Origin: Cochliopodium minus
Taxonomy: Eukaryota; Discosea; Himatismenida; Cochliopodiidae
Length of the DNA: 22,562 bases
Direction of reading: 5' to 3'
Assembly: GCA_024220525.1 (NCBI GenBank)
Contig: JAMYWO010000080.1
Span: 93,449 to 116,010, forward strand
How positions within the stretch are numbered: position 1 is the stretch's first letter; every line of letters starts with the position of its first letter. The notes beneath the pieces were generated by a model. That model had not been told where the DNA came from and made no database searches. It saw only the letters and a program-made list of their open reading frames with translations. This document shows positions 8,646-18,853 of this stretch, piece after piece. Made by a program: the position numbers and the translations under genes.

Positions 8646-9440
8646 TTTTTTACAAAAGGAATTTAAATGTCATGATTCATTCTGTTTTCATAATTAAAAA
8701 AAAACAAAGATTAAAGTGATTCAAATCTCCTTCCAAAGATTAAAATCTTATTTTCAGAAAAAACTTGTTTCTTTTTACATAAAACTTCGAAGAAAATAAA
8801 TTTTGATAATTCTTGTGTTGGATAAAGTAAATTCTTGAATGGGTTACAACATTAAAATCGATATAAAAAACATTTTACATCAATTTTAATGGGTTAGGCT
8901 AAATAATTAACTGAATCACACTTTTATTAGAAGAAATCAAGATTATCCTCGACAATGAAGGAATTTTGGTTGTGTTCATTTGTGAAATGGTTGCAGGAGA
9001 GTGAGAAACGAATTTGGAGGAATAGAAAGGTTCCAAACGGATTTATAAAAAAAAATCTAATCACCTCTTCAGCAATTATTTATGTTTCATTCATTTTCCA
9101 ACAAAATGAGAAAAATTATCTGAGATAATTTCATGATTAAAATAAGAAATTTAATAAAACAAAAAAAATATTTAGCTGAAAAAAAAAAAAAAAATGACAA
9201 GCCAAATATGAAATGTTGCATGATCATGAATTGGATTTGATAGTCAAAGAATTTAAAAAGCTTTTTAATTAATTTATTTTTATCATATAAAAATTTATTC
9301 TTTCTTTTTCTTAAATACTTGTCTCTTTTATGCACAAAATTTAGCTCCTGTGATGATTTTTTTTGGAGATTTTATTTGAAACTTTGCCAAAATATTAATT
9401 TTATAAATTTAAAAATAAAAAAAAAAAATCAAAAATATTA
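8646..9440. other. Intergenic stretch without a supported gene
   Basis: About 800 nt of AT-rich sequence between the GTPase fragment and the RRM gene. Apart from the short remnant at 8931-9004 I see no splice-bounded coding stretch, tRNA-like T-loop or tandem repeat. Minus-strand open frames here are Lys/Phe-rich read-throughs of A/T runs. Confidence 0.5.
8931..9004 (+). pseudogene. Possible second GTPase remnant (short exon-like piece)
   Basis: After an acceptor-like TTTTATTAG the plus strand reads EEIKIILDNEGILVVFICEM, then VAGE and a stop. EIKIILDNEGI matches EIRKILETEGI of the minus-strand fragment at 8316..8645, and the hydrophobic strand plus Gly resembles the next strand of AIG1-type GTPases. 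No start or flanking exon could be found. The piece is short and the call is tentative. Confidence 0.25.
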
Positions 9441-11366
9441 ATGCATAAAGTTCGTATATCAAATTTAAACAAAAAGACTGATGAGGACAGACTCAGCGCA
9501 GTGTTTTGTGATATTGATTTCATAAAAATAAATGTTGCGAGGACAGAAAAAAATGTGAGCAAAGGGTACTGCCACATGGAACTCTCTTGTGAAAAAGATC
9601 TAGAAAAAGCTCTCCAATTGAATGGGATAGAATTAGATGGAAGAAAGTTGAAAGTAGAAAAAGATGAAGAAGAAATGTACAAAATTAACCAAGATTTTTA
9701 TAAAACTGAATCTAAAATTCAAAGATTGAACGAGAAGATTGAAAAAGAAAAAAACCAAGAAAGAAAATCAGATGAACAAATTTCTGATAAAGTTTTTCAT
9801 TCTTATGGTAGAATGATCAATTTTTTTTTTAATCAATTAAATATTAAAAAAAAAAAATTATAGATAAGGACATATCTGTGGCTTTATCAACAGAAAACTG
9901 CCAATTAATTTGTGAACTGAGGCAAATATTCAAGGAGATGGAAGATTTAGAGTTTAAACATCAAATAGAGAGGAACGATGAATTGAAAAAGATTTATGGC
10001 AACTGCTGCTCCCTCGAGAAAGTGACACTCGAACAAAAACTGAGCAAAATAAACCACCTAAAATTCGACGATAACCCATTCAGAGATGAGCAACTAAAAA
10101 TCCTTTCTTGCGTCCTAGTAAAAGCTTTCGAAGATAGTGAATACATTGATTTCAACATTTGCAACAAACTCCAATCTAATTTGAAATCAGTAAACAGTGC
10201 ACCCGAAAAAGGTTTGTTTTTAAAAAAAAAACCAATTTATTAAATAAATTTTCCTAGCTATTGTATTTGAGTTGGGATTCTCCAAAGAAATATTGGGAGA
10301 ACACACCTTTTTGGAATTTTCTATGGACAAATGGAAACAGAAACTTTTAGAGATGACGCTCCAAAAGAAACTGGGAGAGATTTTGGAAGTACCATTCGGG
10401 GAAATAGTGTTCTTGAAAATAAGGGAAGGAAAGGTGAGGTTTGAGGGAGTGATTCCATCAAAAATTCTGGCAAAGCACATTGATGTAAAATAAGCAAAAT
10501 TTTTTTTGAATTAATTCAAAGAAATATTCAAAAAAAAAAATTTTTCTTTTTTTCAGAAAGGAGTTGATGTGAACGATTATATCAACAACGTGCTGAAAGA
10601 GAAAATAAGGAAAGGTCTCAGCAAAATCTATCCTTTGAAAACAGTGGAGGTGGCTCTCCAATCCTTCAAGTCGAAACTCAATCTCAATCCTTCTGACTTC
10701 GACACCAAGGGAGATTATTACTTTGACGAGGAGAATGGGAAAACATATGAGAGGGGAGGATTGATTTATTATCAACCCAGCAATCAATGGAGAAGGTGAA
10801 ATTAATTATTCTTTTTAATTCAGTGAAAATTTAAGTTTATTTCATTTTATTCTTTATTTTGTTGGGTCAGATATGGCCTCAGGGTGATGGGAGTGTATGA
10901 GAATGATGATTGGCTCAAAATGGATGGAAATCCAAATGAGTGGGCCATTGCATTCCATGGTACGAGCGTTTGTGGAGAAAGAGGTATTGATTCCATCTTG
11001 AAATCAAGGTAAGGAAAACTTTCATAAAGGATACGTGCCATATTATTATTTTAACTATATTGATCCAAATTATCATATTTTTTCATCCTCTGCAAAACAT
11101 ATAGAAGGACCAATATCTATGCTGGAAAGAAATCAAAAAATAGAGAGGATCCAATCCCTGATGCTGGATTATGTTTTGCCCAAAATGTGGAGGATTGTTG
11201 CAAGAAGCCTGTGGAGCTGGATGGTGTCAAATATGAGGCTTGTTTCCAATGTAGGATCGATCCTGAGCATATCTGGATCACTGAAGATCGCACCTTTATT
11301 GTAGTTGATGATCCACTGTACGTGAGACCATATGGAATTGTATTGAAGAATTATAATGATGTATAA
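9441..11366 (+). CDS. RRM RNA-binding protein with C-terminal 'YGLRV-HGT-RPYGI' (ADP-ribosyltransferase-like?) domain
   Basis: Six exons: 9441..9807, 9864..10211, 10258..10484, 10557..10795, 10871..11008 and 11105..11366 (526 aa), all splices in phase. Residues 3-75 form an RRM: RNP2 VRISNL, RNP1 KGYCHMEL (41-48) and a final strand GRKLKVEK. A coiled-coil region follows (KIQRLNEKIEKEKNQE), then an unrecognised helical middle. The last ~140 residues start YERGGLIYYQPSNQWRRYGL, continue WLKMDGNPNEWAIAFHGT (HGT 423-425), YEACFQCRIDPEHIW and end RPYGIVLKNY. This C-terminal block is found, from memory, in many uncharacterised protist and fungal proteins. Its HGT and GIxSIL spacing resembles the His strand of ADP-ribosyltransferase folds, but activity is not shown. 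An RNA-linked signalling enzyme or ligand-binding protein is an inference. Confidence 0.8.
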
Positions 11367-11550
11367 ATTTCAAAAGCATTGGGCCATTGAAATCATTTGA
11401 TTTTCACTTTTTTATATTTTCACTTTTTGAAAAAAATTAAATAAATTCTTGAAAAATTAAGAGAATTATGGAAATTCAATTTGTTTTTATAGATTTCCCT
11501 TGCAGTTGAAAAAGAGCCATCCATATTTAAGAAATATAAATATAAAAAAA

Positions 11551-13034
11551 ATGAAAGGAAATTTTGATTGGAAAAAATATTTAGAAAAGAAGCCACAAGA
11601 AAGATGGATAGAATACAATATTAGAGATATCATTATTTGTAATGAATAATTACCTTTTTATTCTCGACCATAATTAATGTTTTTGAAAATTTCAAAGATT
11701 CAGTGAGTATTGGATCCAAAGATCTCAAATATGTTTATGAATTGGACAATGAATTCAAAATTAATCCCACCTATCTGACTGTTATCCCCTTCAATCCATC
11801 AACACCCCATGAGGTGGTGCAATTCAATAAAAAGAACAAAGATAGATTCCCAGGAGCTAATTTAGGTACATTTCACAAAGATAATAAAATGGATGATTTG
11901 GAATTATAATCTGTTTTATTCTTCATATCATATTAATATAAGCTCAAAATTAAATGATAATGTGATTTTTTTATTGTTTAATATCTTATCAGAAAGTTTT
12001 TTAAATATTTTATTTTTTGTTAGACAATTCTTTTTTTTTCTGTTTAAAAAAAACATTTTAATTTGAAATCTAATTTCTCTATAAATTTAGATCCTTCAAA
12101 GTTTTTACATGGAGAAGAAGAAATAGAAATTCTCAAACCCCTCAAAACATCAGGAAAAGTGAAATTGACAGAGAAAACAATCGAAATTTTGGACAAAAGT
12201 AAACATTTTTTTTTTTTAACAATAAATTATCAAAAAAAAAAAAAATTAATTTGCTTTTTAAATTTATTCAAAAAAGCCAGTGGAACAGTTGTAGTTTCTG
12301 AAACACTTCTAACATATAACGGAGAAAGTGATCCTTTCGCAAAAATTGTTACTTTTTTAAATATTCTTGTCAAATTTTGTTTATAATTTTTCTTTTTATT
12401 TTTTAAAATTTTTTTTAATTTTATTATTTGAAAAAGAGAATGACCTCTTTTATTGTCGGGTTGACTGGACACGGAGCACCAAACAAATCAACTTTGCCTA
12501 TCAGGCACAACGTGCCAAAACTCACAAGTAAGGAAGCAGATTTCATTTTAGAAGAAAAAATTCAAGAAAACCAGGCTCAACTCTACCGACTCAACGGAGA
12601 TTATAATCCCTTGCATATTGGTGAATAAATAATTTTTTACAATTTTGATTTTAACATTTTTTTCATTTATACTTTCATTTTTTTATTTTAATTATTTTTT
12701 CTTTTAGTAGTTTAATTTTCAATCAAATATTTTTTTAGATCCTAAAGTAGCAAAATCAGTTGGTTTTCAAGTGCCCATTCTCCATGGACTCTGCTCATTT
12801 GGTGTTTCAACAAGACTAATCATAGAAAACGTTCTAAACGGTAACGGGGACCACATCAAACTGGTGAAAGGCAGGTTCACCTCTCCTGTTCTCCCTGGAC
12901 AAACTCTGAGAGTTCATGTTTGGAAGGTTTTCCCCTGGATCATTTTTGATGTTTATGTCAAAGAAACCAACAAAAAAATTCTTGGTGATTGTGCTATTTT
13001 GACCAATGTCACTCAAAGTGGTTCCAAGTTATAG
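11551..13034 (+). CDS. Peroxisomal (R)-specific enoyl-CoA hydratase 2 (MaoC/hot-dog family) with PTS1
   Basis: Six exons: 11551..11638, 11704..11865, 12091..12198, 12277..12347, 12437..12620 and 12739..13034 (302 aa). It hydrates trans-2-enoyl-CoA to (R)-3-hydroxyacyl-CoA in peroxisomal beta-oxidation, the activity of the hydratase domain of multifunctional enzyme 2 or of stand-alone ECH2. The first half shows DLKYVYELDNEFKINPTYLT, DPSKFLHGEEEIEILKPL and SGTVVVSETLLTYNGE. The second hot-dog carries the hydratase-2 signature YRLNGDYNPLHID (catalytic Asp198 and His203) and PILHGLCSFGVSTR. The protein ends GSKL, a canonical type-1 peroxisomal targeting signal. Length is that of a stand-alone hydratase, with no dehydrogenase or SCP2 domain. 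The donor of exon 4 (ATT|GTTACT at 12348) is the least certain join; others are unambiguous. Confidence 0.9.
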
Positions 13035-13229
13035 AAAAATATTAAATAAATTTTCCTTTTTGAATTTAATTTCTTTTTTATCTTTCATATATTCTTTGTA
13101 CAATAATTAAAATAAATGTTACTTGGTCAAAATTTTTTTGAATCATTTGGTTTTTTTTGTGATCAATTTGTCTTTTCATTAATTAACTTCAAAAATAAAA
13201 ATCTAAATAAAAAAATCGAAAACTTTGGT

Positions 13230-14763
13230 ATGGGAATACCAAAAACATGGCGTTTATTCCCAATCTTGATTTTGGTTGTGATGATTACATTGTGGATTTT
13301 ATATATGTGGATGAATGATGAAAAAGATCAACAGAGGGAAGAAATTTTGGAGAAGGAGGATATCAAAATTCCCTTCTATATCTATGAATCAGAGAGGATA
13401 TCTTTGTTATGGGAGAATTGTTATTATGTGAATCCGAAAATTAAGAATAGGGCAGCCTTCATCTTTGTTGAACAGATGAGGAATCACAAATGGAGGGTCA
13501 AAGATCCTGAAGATGCAGCGATGTTCATCATCCCATTGATCATGATGGAATTTGAATTCACCACAGAACATATGTGCAAAGATTTCAAGTTTATGGTGCA
13601 AACCATGGTGAAGGAGATTGAAAAGAACAAATATTTCAAAAGAATGGAAGGAAGAGATCATTTGTTCATAGATCCATGGTGGAGGACACCTGTAATGATG
13701 GGTATAAAAAAAAAAATTTTTTTCAGATTTATATAATTATAAAATTCAGAGAATTCTATTTTTCTTTTTTTATTTATAATTTGAAAAGATGAATTGAATC
13801 TGTTGGAGTTCTTCAGCAAAGTGATATGGGGAATGTACGGAGTGACGAGACCATTCAAAGTATCAAAGTACATAGTGACACCTTTCAGTCGGAAATGTTC
13901 CATAATAGTGCCCAACGATCCAAACTATGAAGAAGTGGAATTAAAACCAAAGAAAATTAATGAAAGACAAATTGATTATTTTTTTTTAGGAGAAATCGAC
14001 GAAAACAAACCAATTAGAGAAGAAATCTTCAAGAAATTTCCCAGCATAAAAAACAAAGTGACGAGACTTGTGGATGTAGGAGAATATCTTAACCTTGAAG
14101 AATGCAAATTGCAGAATTCTTCGGATTTGTATGCAAGTGGCGAAGAGTCTATGAAGTGCCATATGGAGAGGACCCATCTTTTTAAGGAATGGAGCGAGAA
14201 TTCCAAGTTTTCTTTAATGTTAAGGGGGCATGATTATAATAGCGAGAGGTACCATTATAAATAAACTATATTTTCCGCTTTAAAACATAAAATTTTGGTT
14301 TTTTAATCAAATTTTTAAATTGAGGTTTTTTTTAATTTTTCTTCCAATTAGAATCTACTCCTCTATGAACTTCGGCTCAATTAATCTCATTTTCAGCGAC
14401 TTTGTCTTTGAAACAAGCGTTCCCTTCCAATGCTTCATCCCCTGGAAAGAATTCACCTTCCAAATCGACACCAAGAAATTTTTGGAGAACCCTTTAGGAT
14501 CATTGAAAGAAGTAAATAGTTTAAATGAGGAGGATCTTGAATTAATCCAAAAAAAAATTGTTAAATATCAATCTGATGTTCTTTGGCATCATCCTGAAAG
14601 TAAGGTTGGTCAAAATGTCTTGTTGACAGCCGCCATGAAGTGTTTTTCTTTGGATTGGTTGGATGACAAGGGTTTGCAAAAACTCCGAAAGTATCATTGT
14701 CCATTTAAAGATGTACAAGGCAAATACACTGACAAAATAGATATTTTAAACGAGATCTATTGA
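13230..14763 (+). CDS. Exostosin-family (GT47-like) type II membrane glycosyltransferase
   Basis: Exons 13230..13701, 13789..14248 and 14352..14763 (447 aa). The chosen ATG gives MGIPKTWRLF followed by a single signal anchor (PILILVVMITLWILYMWM) and a lumenal domain; an in-frame ATG at 13116 would only add 38 AT-rich residues. Exostosin-fold hallmarks run in order: FYIYESERIS, HKWRVKDPEDAAMFIIPL, a DHLFIDPWWR strand, VTPFSRKCSIIVP, FLGEIDENKPIREEIF, LMLRGHDYNSERIYSSMNFG (nucleotide-sugar-binding region split by an intron AG|A), LIFSDFVF and VPFQCFIPWKEF. Such enzymes transfer sugars onto glycans in the Golgi. The donor and acceptor sugars cannot be told. Splices are G|AT and AG|A, both in phase. 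Confidence 0.85.
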
Positions 14764-14964
14764 TTCTTTTTTGTAAATTAAAATTATTATTAAAATTATT
14801 ATTTATTAAAATTTATCTACGAAACTAAAAGAAGATCCATTTAATGGACTTTGCAATATTTATTTGATCGTAAAGAAAATTCCACAAGATTTTTTTTAAA
14901 AAGGAGAATTTTCTTTATTTATAAATAAAATTTGGAAAGATTTTCTTTTGAACCTGGAAAGAGG

Positions 14965-17615
14965 ATGAATACTGAGAAATTAGAAAATTATTACAATGAT
15001 ATCAGCGACATCTCCCATGATTTTCAATCTTTTTATAACTTCTTTGTAGAGGAAAGAATAATGCATCAATCAAATTTATGTGAATTGGGAATAAAAGTGT
15101 AAAGAACCGATTTTTTATATTATCATACTGGTTATATCCAAAGAGATATCTATTAAATTTTAGTACATCCATTTCTTAACATAAAAATTTTATGTTTCAA
15201 TCTTTTATTTTTCATATTGCACATAAAATCGAATATAAGAAATCACCAATATCATCATGATATATAAAGATACATTCATTATATTGGATCATTATTAATC
15301 AACAATACATGATAATATGGATCTCATTTGATAAAAAAATTGAATAAGAAGCGAATAAATAAAAAAAAATTTTTTCATTCCAATATGTATCTAATGTTCC
15401 ACAGAAAGAACATGATCTATTACAAAAAACTGTTTAAGGGAGAAATTTTTTTTTTAATTATTTTTTATAAAGATTGATAAAGGGATATTTTGAGTTGTTG
15501 GGCAATGTGGGCAAAAAAGAGAAGGAAAGAGAAAACATCCATCTTTTGTTGTCCATTCTCGCCATTCTGAAAAATGGCGCCAAATTATTTATTAGCTCCT
15601 TCGAGGAAATTTCCAAGCATAATGACAAAATGAGAAAATCTTTGTACAGGTAAAAAAATTGTTTAAAACAAAAATAATTTTAAATTTTATAAATCACAAA
15701 TTAAATTTAAAGAAACACAAAATGAAATGAAAACAAAATCAATAAAACAAAATAAAAATAAAGAAATAAAATAATTTCAACTGTTTATGAACAAAAAAAA
15801 TTAATTTAAATAAAAAACAGAATTAATTTAAATAAAAAACAAAGATTCAATTTTTGATTTTTTTGAAATTTTTATTTTTATTTTTATTTTTTTTATTTAT
15901 TTTCTAATTTTTATTCAAATTTTATTTATAAAATGTACTATATTCATTTATTTTAGGGACTTCACGATATCCCTCCTTAAAGAGCAAAGAAGAAGCAAAA
16001 ACGCCTATGAAAACATGAAACAAATAATGTACCCCATCCTACCCTGCATCATCCACAAACAAAACAACTACGAAGATAAAGAAGGAGAGCAAAAAGAAAG
16101 TTTTTTGAGCAAAAAGTTTTTCGGGGATCTCCTCCCTTTTTACAGGGGCTTCTTCGAGTTTTTTGAAGTTGTCGACTTGAAGGACGAACGCAACAAAGTC
16201 TTTTTGAAGTCTGTTTTTTTGGTGGGTGAAGGTGGCACCAGCGAAATTTTTTTTGGCATCGATTTTGAGAATGAAAAGGGTTCCAAATACTTCTTTTTAT
16301 TTTTTTTTATTTTTTTCAATTTTTTTTATTAATGTTTTTTTTTATTTTTTTATTTTTTATTTTTTTATTTTTTTATTTAAATTTAAATTTTTTTTTGATT
16401 TTGATTTTTTTTTTTTCAATTTTACATTGATTTAACAATAAATTATTGTTTTGTTGCAAAATATTTTTTATTTATTTTTATTTCATGTTATTCATTATCC
16501 ATTTTGTTTAGTTTTGAATTTTCTTTTATTTAATTTTTTAAAATTTTTTTTTTTAATTTTTAACATTTTTTTTTATTTTTAATATTTTTAAAGACTACAA
16601 AATGATAATTTTGAAAATATTCAAGAGAAACTTCGCCTACTACCAAAACGAGAGGTTCGTGAGAGAGTGCAACTTCCTCAAGCAAAACACCAACAACAAA
16701 AATCTTCCTCATCTCGTCGCTTTCGGGGAAAAGAAACACGATGATTCTACTTTAGTTCAAGTCATGCATTTCATTGAGGGTTCTGACCTCAAATTTTTTT
16801 TGAGAGGTTTTTTAATTATTTTTTTTATTTTTATTTCTAATTTTTTTATTTTCATTTCCAATTTTTTCTCTATTATTTATTTAGTTTTAATTTTTTTTAT
16901 TATTTTTATTTATTTATTTATTTCAGTTTTTTATTTATTTTTTTTTATTTTTCTTGTTAAGAAAATGGAAGTTTCCCAGAAAGTAAAGCAAGAGAAATTT
17001 TCCAACAGGTGGTGCAAGTTTTGATCAGTATCGGACTTGCCCACAGAGATCTCAAACCAGAAAACATGTAATTTTTTTTTTGATTATTTATTTTTATTTT
17101 TATTTTTTTTGATTTTTGATTTTTGATTTTTATTTTTTTTTTGATTTTTTTATTTTTTTATTTTTTTATTTTTTTAGTTTAATTTTTTTATTTTTTTAGT
17201 TTAATTTTTTATTTTTTTAGTTTAATTTTTTTATTTTTTTATTTATTTTTATATTTTTTTATTTTTTTGTAGAATGCTGAGGTACGATCACAGCGTGGTG
17301 CTGATAGATTTGACGATGCTGTCACAAAACTCGGATTTGGACAAAAGCTTTGTGGGCACCATGAAGTACAAAGCTCCTGAAATCGAAAACAATTCTCAAC
17401 TTTATGATTCTAAAAAAAGTGTAAATAATGAACACAAAAATAATAAGATAAAAAATAAAAAAAAAAAAAAAAATAGAAAATAATCAAAAATAAAATAATA
17501 AAAAAATAAAAAAATAAATTAAGATGTTCTTTGATACTTGATTTTAAATTTTTTTTTTGGTGTAGGATGTTTGGAGTTTGGGGATCATGTTATATAAAAT
17601 GATTTTTGGCAAAAG
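14965..17615 (+). CDS. Protein kinase with N-terminal helical region, 3' truncated
   Basis: Exons 14965..15096, 15483..15649, 15957..16279, 16594..16806, 16962..17067, 17273..17420 and 17566..17615 (379 codons, ending in mid-codon). Residues 1-140 are helical (QSFYNFFVEER, ENIHLLLSILAILKN, SSFEEISKHNDKM) and faintly recall an F-BAR domain. Kinase motifs follow: glycine loop VGEGGTSEIFFG (about 189-200), the ATP lysine in MIILKIF (K215), FVRECNFLK (alpha-C Glu), AREIFQQVVQVLISIGLAHR, HRDLKPENIML, VVLIDLTML in the DFG position (Asp kept, FG replaced by Leu-Thr), GTMKYKAPE and DVWSLGIMLYKMIFGKR. Subdomains X-XI are absent because the sequence enters an A/T-only tract at 17616. The first exon joins through a 386-nt intron and is the least certain part. 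Confidence 0.7.
16280..16593 (+). other. Long T-rich intron in the kinase gene
   Basis: Bounded by G|GTTCCA and TTTTTAAAG|AC, this 314-nt intron is almost entirely T with scattered A. It separates the glycine-loop exon from the ATP-lysine exon. Phe/Ile/Leu-rich readings through it are artefacts. Confidence 0.7.
17068..17272 (+). repeat. T-rich intron with short tandem units
   Basis: This intron splits the HRDLKPEN|I codon (AT|A). Inside it the unit ttttttagtttaattttttt repeats about three times between roughly 17170 and 17235. Each copy contains an AG, but only the terminal GTAG at 17272 gives the kinase frame. Confidence 0.65.
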
Positions 17616-18031
17616 GTACAAATTTTCTTTATTTATTTTTGATTTTATTTTCACTTTAATTTTTATTTTATTTTTATACATTATTTCATATTTTATTTTA
17701 TATTTCATATCTCATATTTTATATTTTATATTACATATTTTATTTTATATTTCATATTTCATATCTCATATTTTTTATTTTATATTTTTTATTTTATATT
17801 TTTTATTTTATATTTTTTATTTTTTATTTTTTATTTTATATTTTTTATTTTATATTTTTTATTTTTTATTTTTTATTTTTTATTTTTTTATTTTTTATTT
17901 TTTTTAATTTTTTTTGATTATTTGATTTTTGATTTTGATTTTGATTTTTTCTTTTTTATTTCTCATTTTTTTATTTTATTTACTTTTTATTTACTTTTAT
18001 TTTTTTTACATTTTTATTTATTTTTTGATAG
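17616..18031. repeat. A/T-only low-complexity tract between truncated kinase and helicase
   Basis: About 415 nt made of TTTTATATTTTTTA-like units with very few other bases. It starts at the GTACAAA after the kinase GK(R) and ends at the acceptor GATAG before the helicase motif IV exon. It holds no exon that could supply either the rest of the kinase C-lobe or the N-terminal half of the helicase. Phases at the two ends do not match (exon 17615 ends with two spare bases; exon 18032 begins on a codon). Confidence 0.7.
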
Positions 18032-18794
18032 GTTTTGGTTTTCACATCTTCTTTGGATTCTACTCACAGGCTGTTCACCGTTTTGAAGCTGATGAATTTG
18101 CCGTTCAAGTACTCTATCTATTCTTCCCAGCTCCCAACGAAAGAGAAGAACCATACTCTCAATCTTTTTCGTGAAGGAAAAATTAAGATGTTGGTTTGTT
18201 CTGATGTAATGGCGAGAGGTTATTTTATTTTATTCTTTTATTTATCTTTTATTTTTCATTTTTTCATTTTTTTTTTTTGTTTTTTTTATTTTTTCATTTT
18301 TTTTTTTATTTTTTTTATTTTTTTTATTTATTTCATTTTTTATTTTTATTTTTATTTTTTAATTTATTTTTTACTTGAATATAGGTATTGATATTTTGAC
18401 TGTCAAATGTGTAATCAACTATGATGTGCCAGTATTTGTCAAAACATACGTACATCGTGTGGGTAGAACAGCAAGAGCAGGACAAAAGGGAGTCTCCTAC
18501 TCGCTCCTAACAAAACTCGAAGACAAAGAATTTGTCAAAAACTTGTACAAAAAAATAGACAACAAAATCCCCAATGAACTTAAAATTCCAAAGTCTAAAC
18601 AGGAACAACTCATTCCAAAGTTTAGACAGGTTTTGGGTGAGTTGAAGCTGGAGTTGGCCAAACAGAATGTCATTCATGTTGATTACAGCAGTGTTGGGGA
18701 GTTTGACCTTTCTTTAAGGAAGAAGGTTGACAGTGAAGACAATGAGCAAAAAGATGTTCTTTTAAAACTTTTTCTTTCTCAAAATAAATTATAA
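18032..18794 (+). CDS. DEAD-box RNA helicase C-terminal half, DDX51/Dbp6-like, 5' truncated
   Basis: Exons 18032..18218 and 18385..18794 (198 aa to the stop), joined G|GT across a T-rich 166-nt intron. RecA-like domain 2 is clear: motif [25 protein letters not shown], motif [26 protein letters not shown] and motif [12 protein letters not shown], then a C-terminal extension. The STHRL and SSQLP wording matches the DDX51/Dbp6 group that works in 60S ribosome assembly. Motifs Q, I (Walker A), Ia, Ib, II (DEAD) and III are missing, since the upstream sequence is an A/T-only tract. As it stands it could not hydrolyse ATP; I infer an assembly gap rather than a natural half-gene. Confidence 0.8.
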
Positions 18795-18853
18795 AGTTAC
18801 TCTTTCTATTTTTATTTATTTATAAAATTTGATCTTTTCTCTTTCAAAATATT

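Noticed and set aside
9087-9335. Minus-strand open frame of 82 residues
   Set aside because: Phe/Lys-rich translation of A/T runs, no splice-supported context or family match.
13116-13229. Earlier in-frame ATG for the exostosin gene
   Set aside because: It would add 38 AT-rich residues before the signal anchor; the ATG at 13230 gives the usual short cytosolic tail of a type II Golgi enzyme.
17578-18030. Phe/Tyr/Ile-rich readings suggesting a polytopic membrane protein
   Set aside because: They are translations of TTTTATA low-complexity DNA with no initiation or family features.
17566-18794. Natural kinase-helicase fusion
   Set aside because: Exon phases at 17615 and 18032 do not match and each partner lacks essential parts exactly at the A/T-only tract; truncation or misassembly is more likely.
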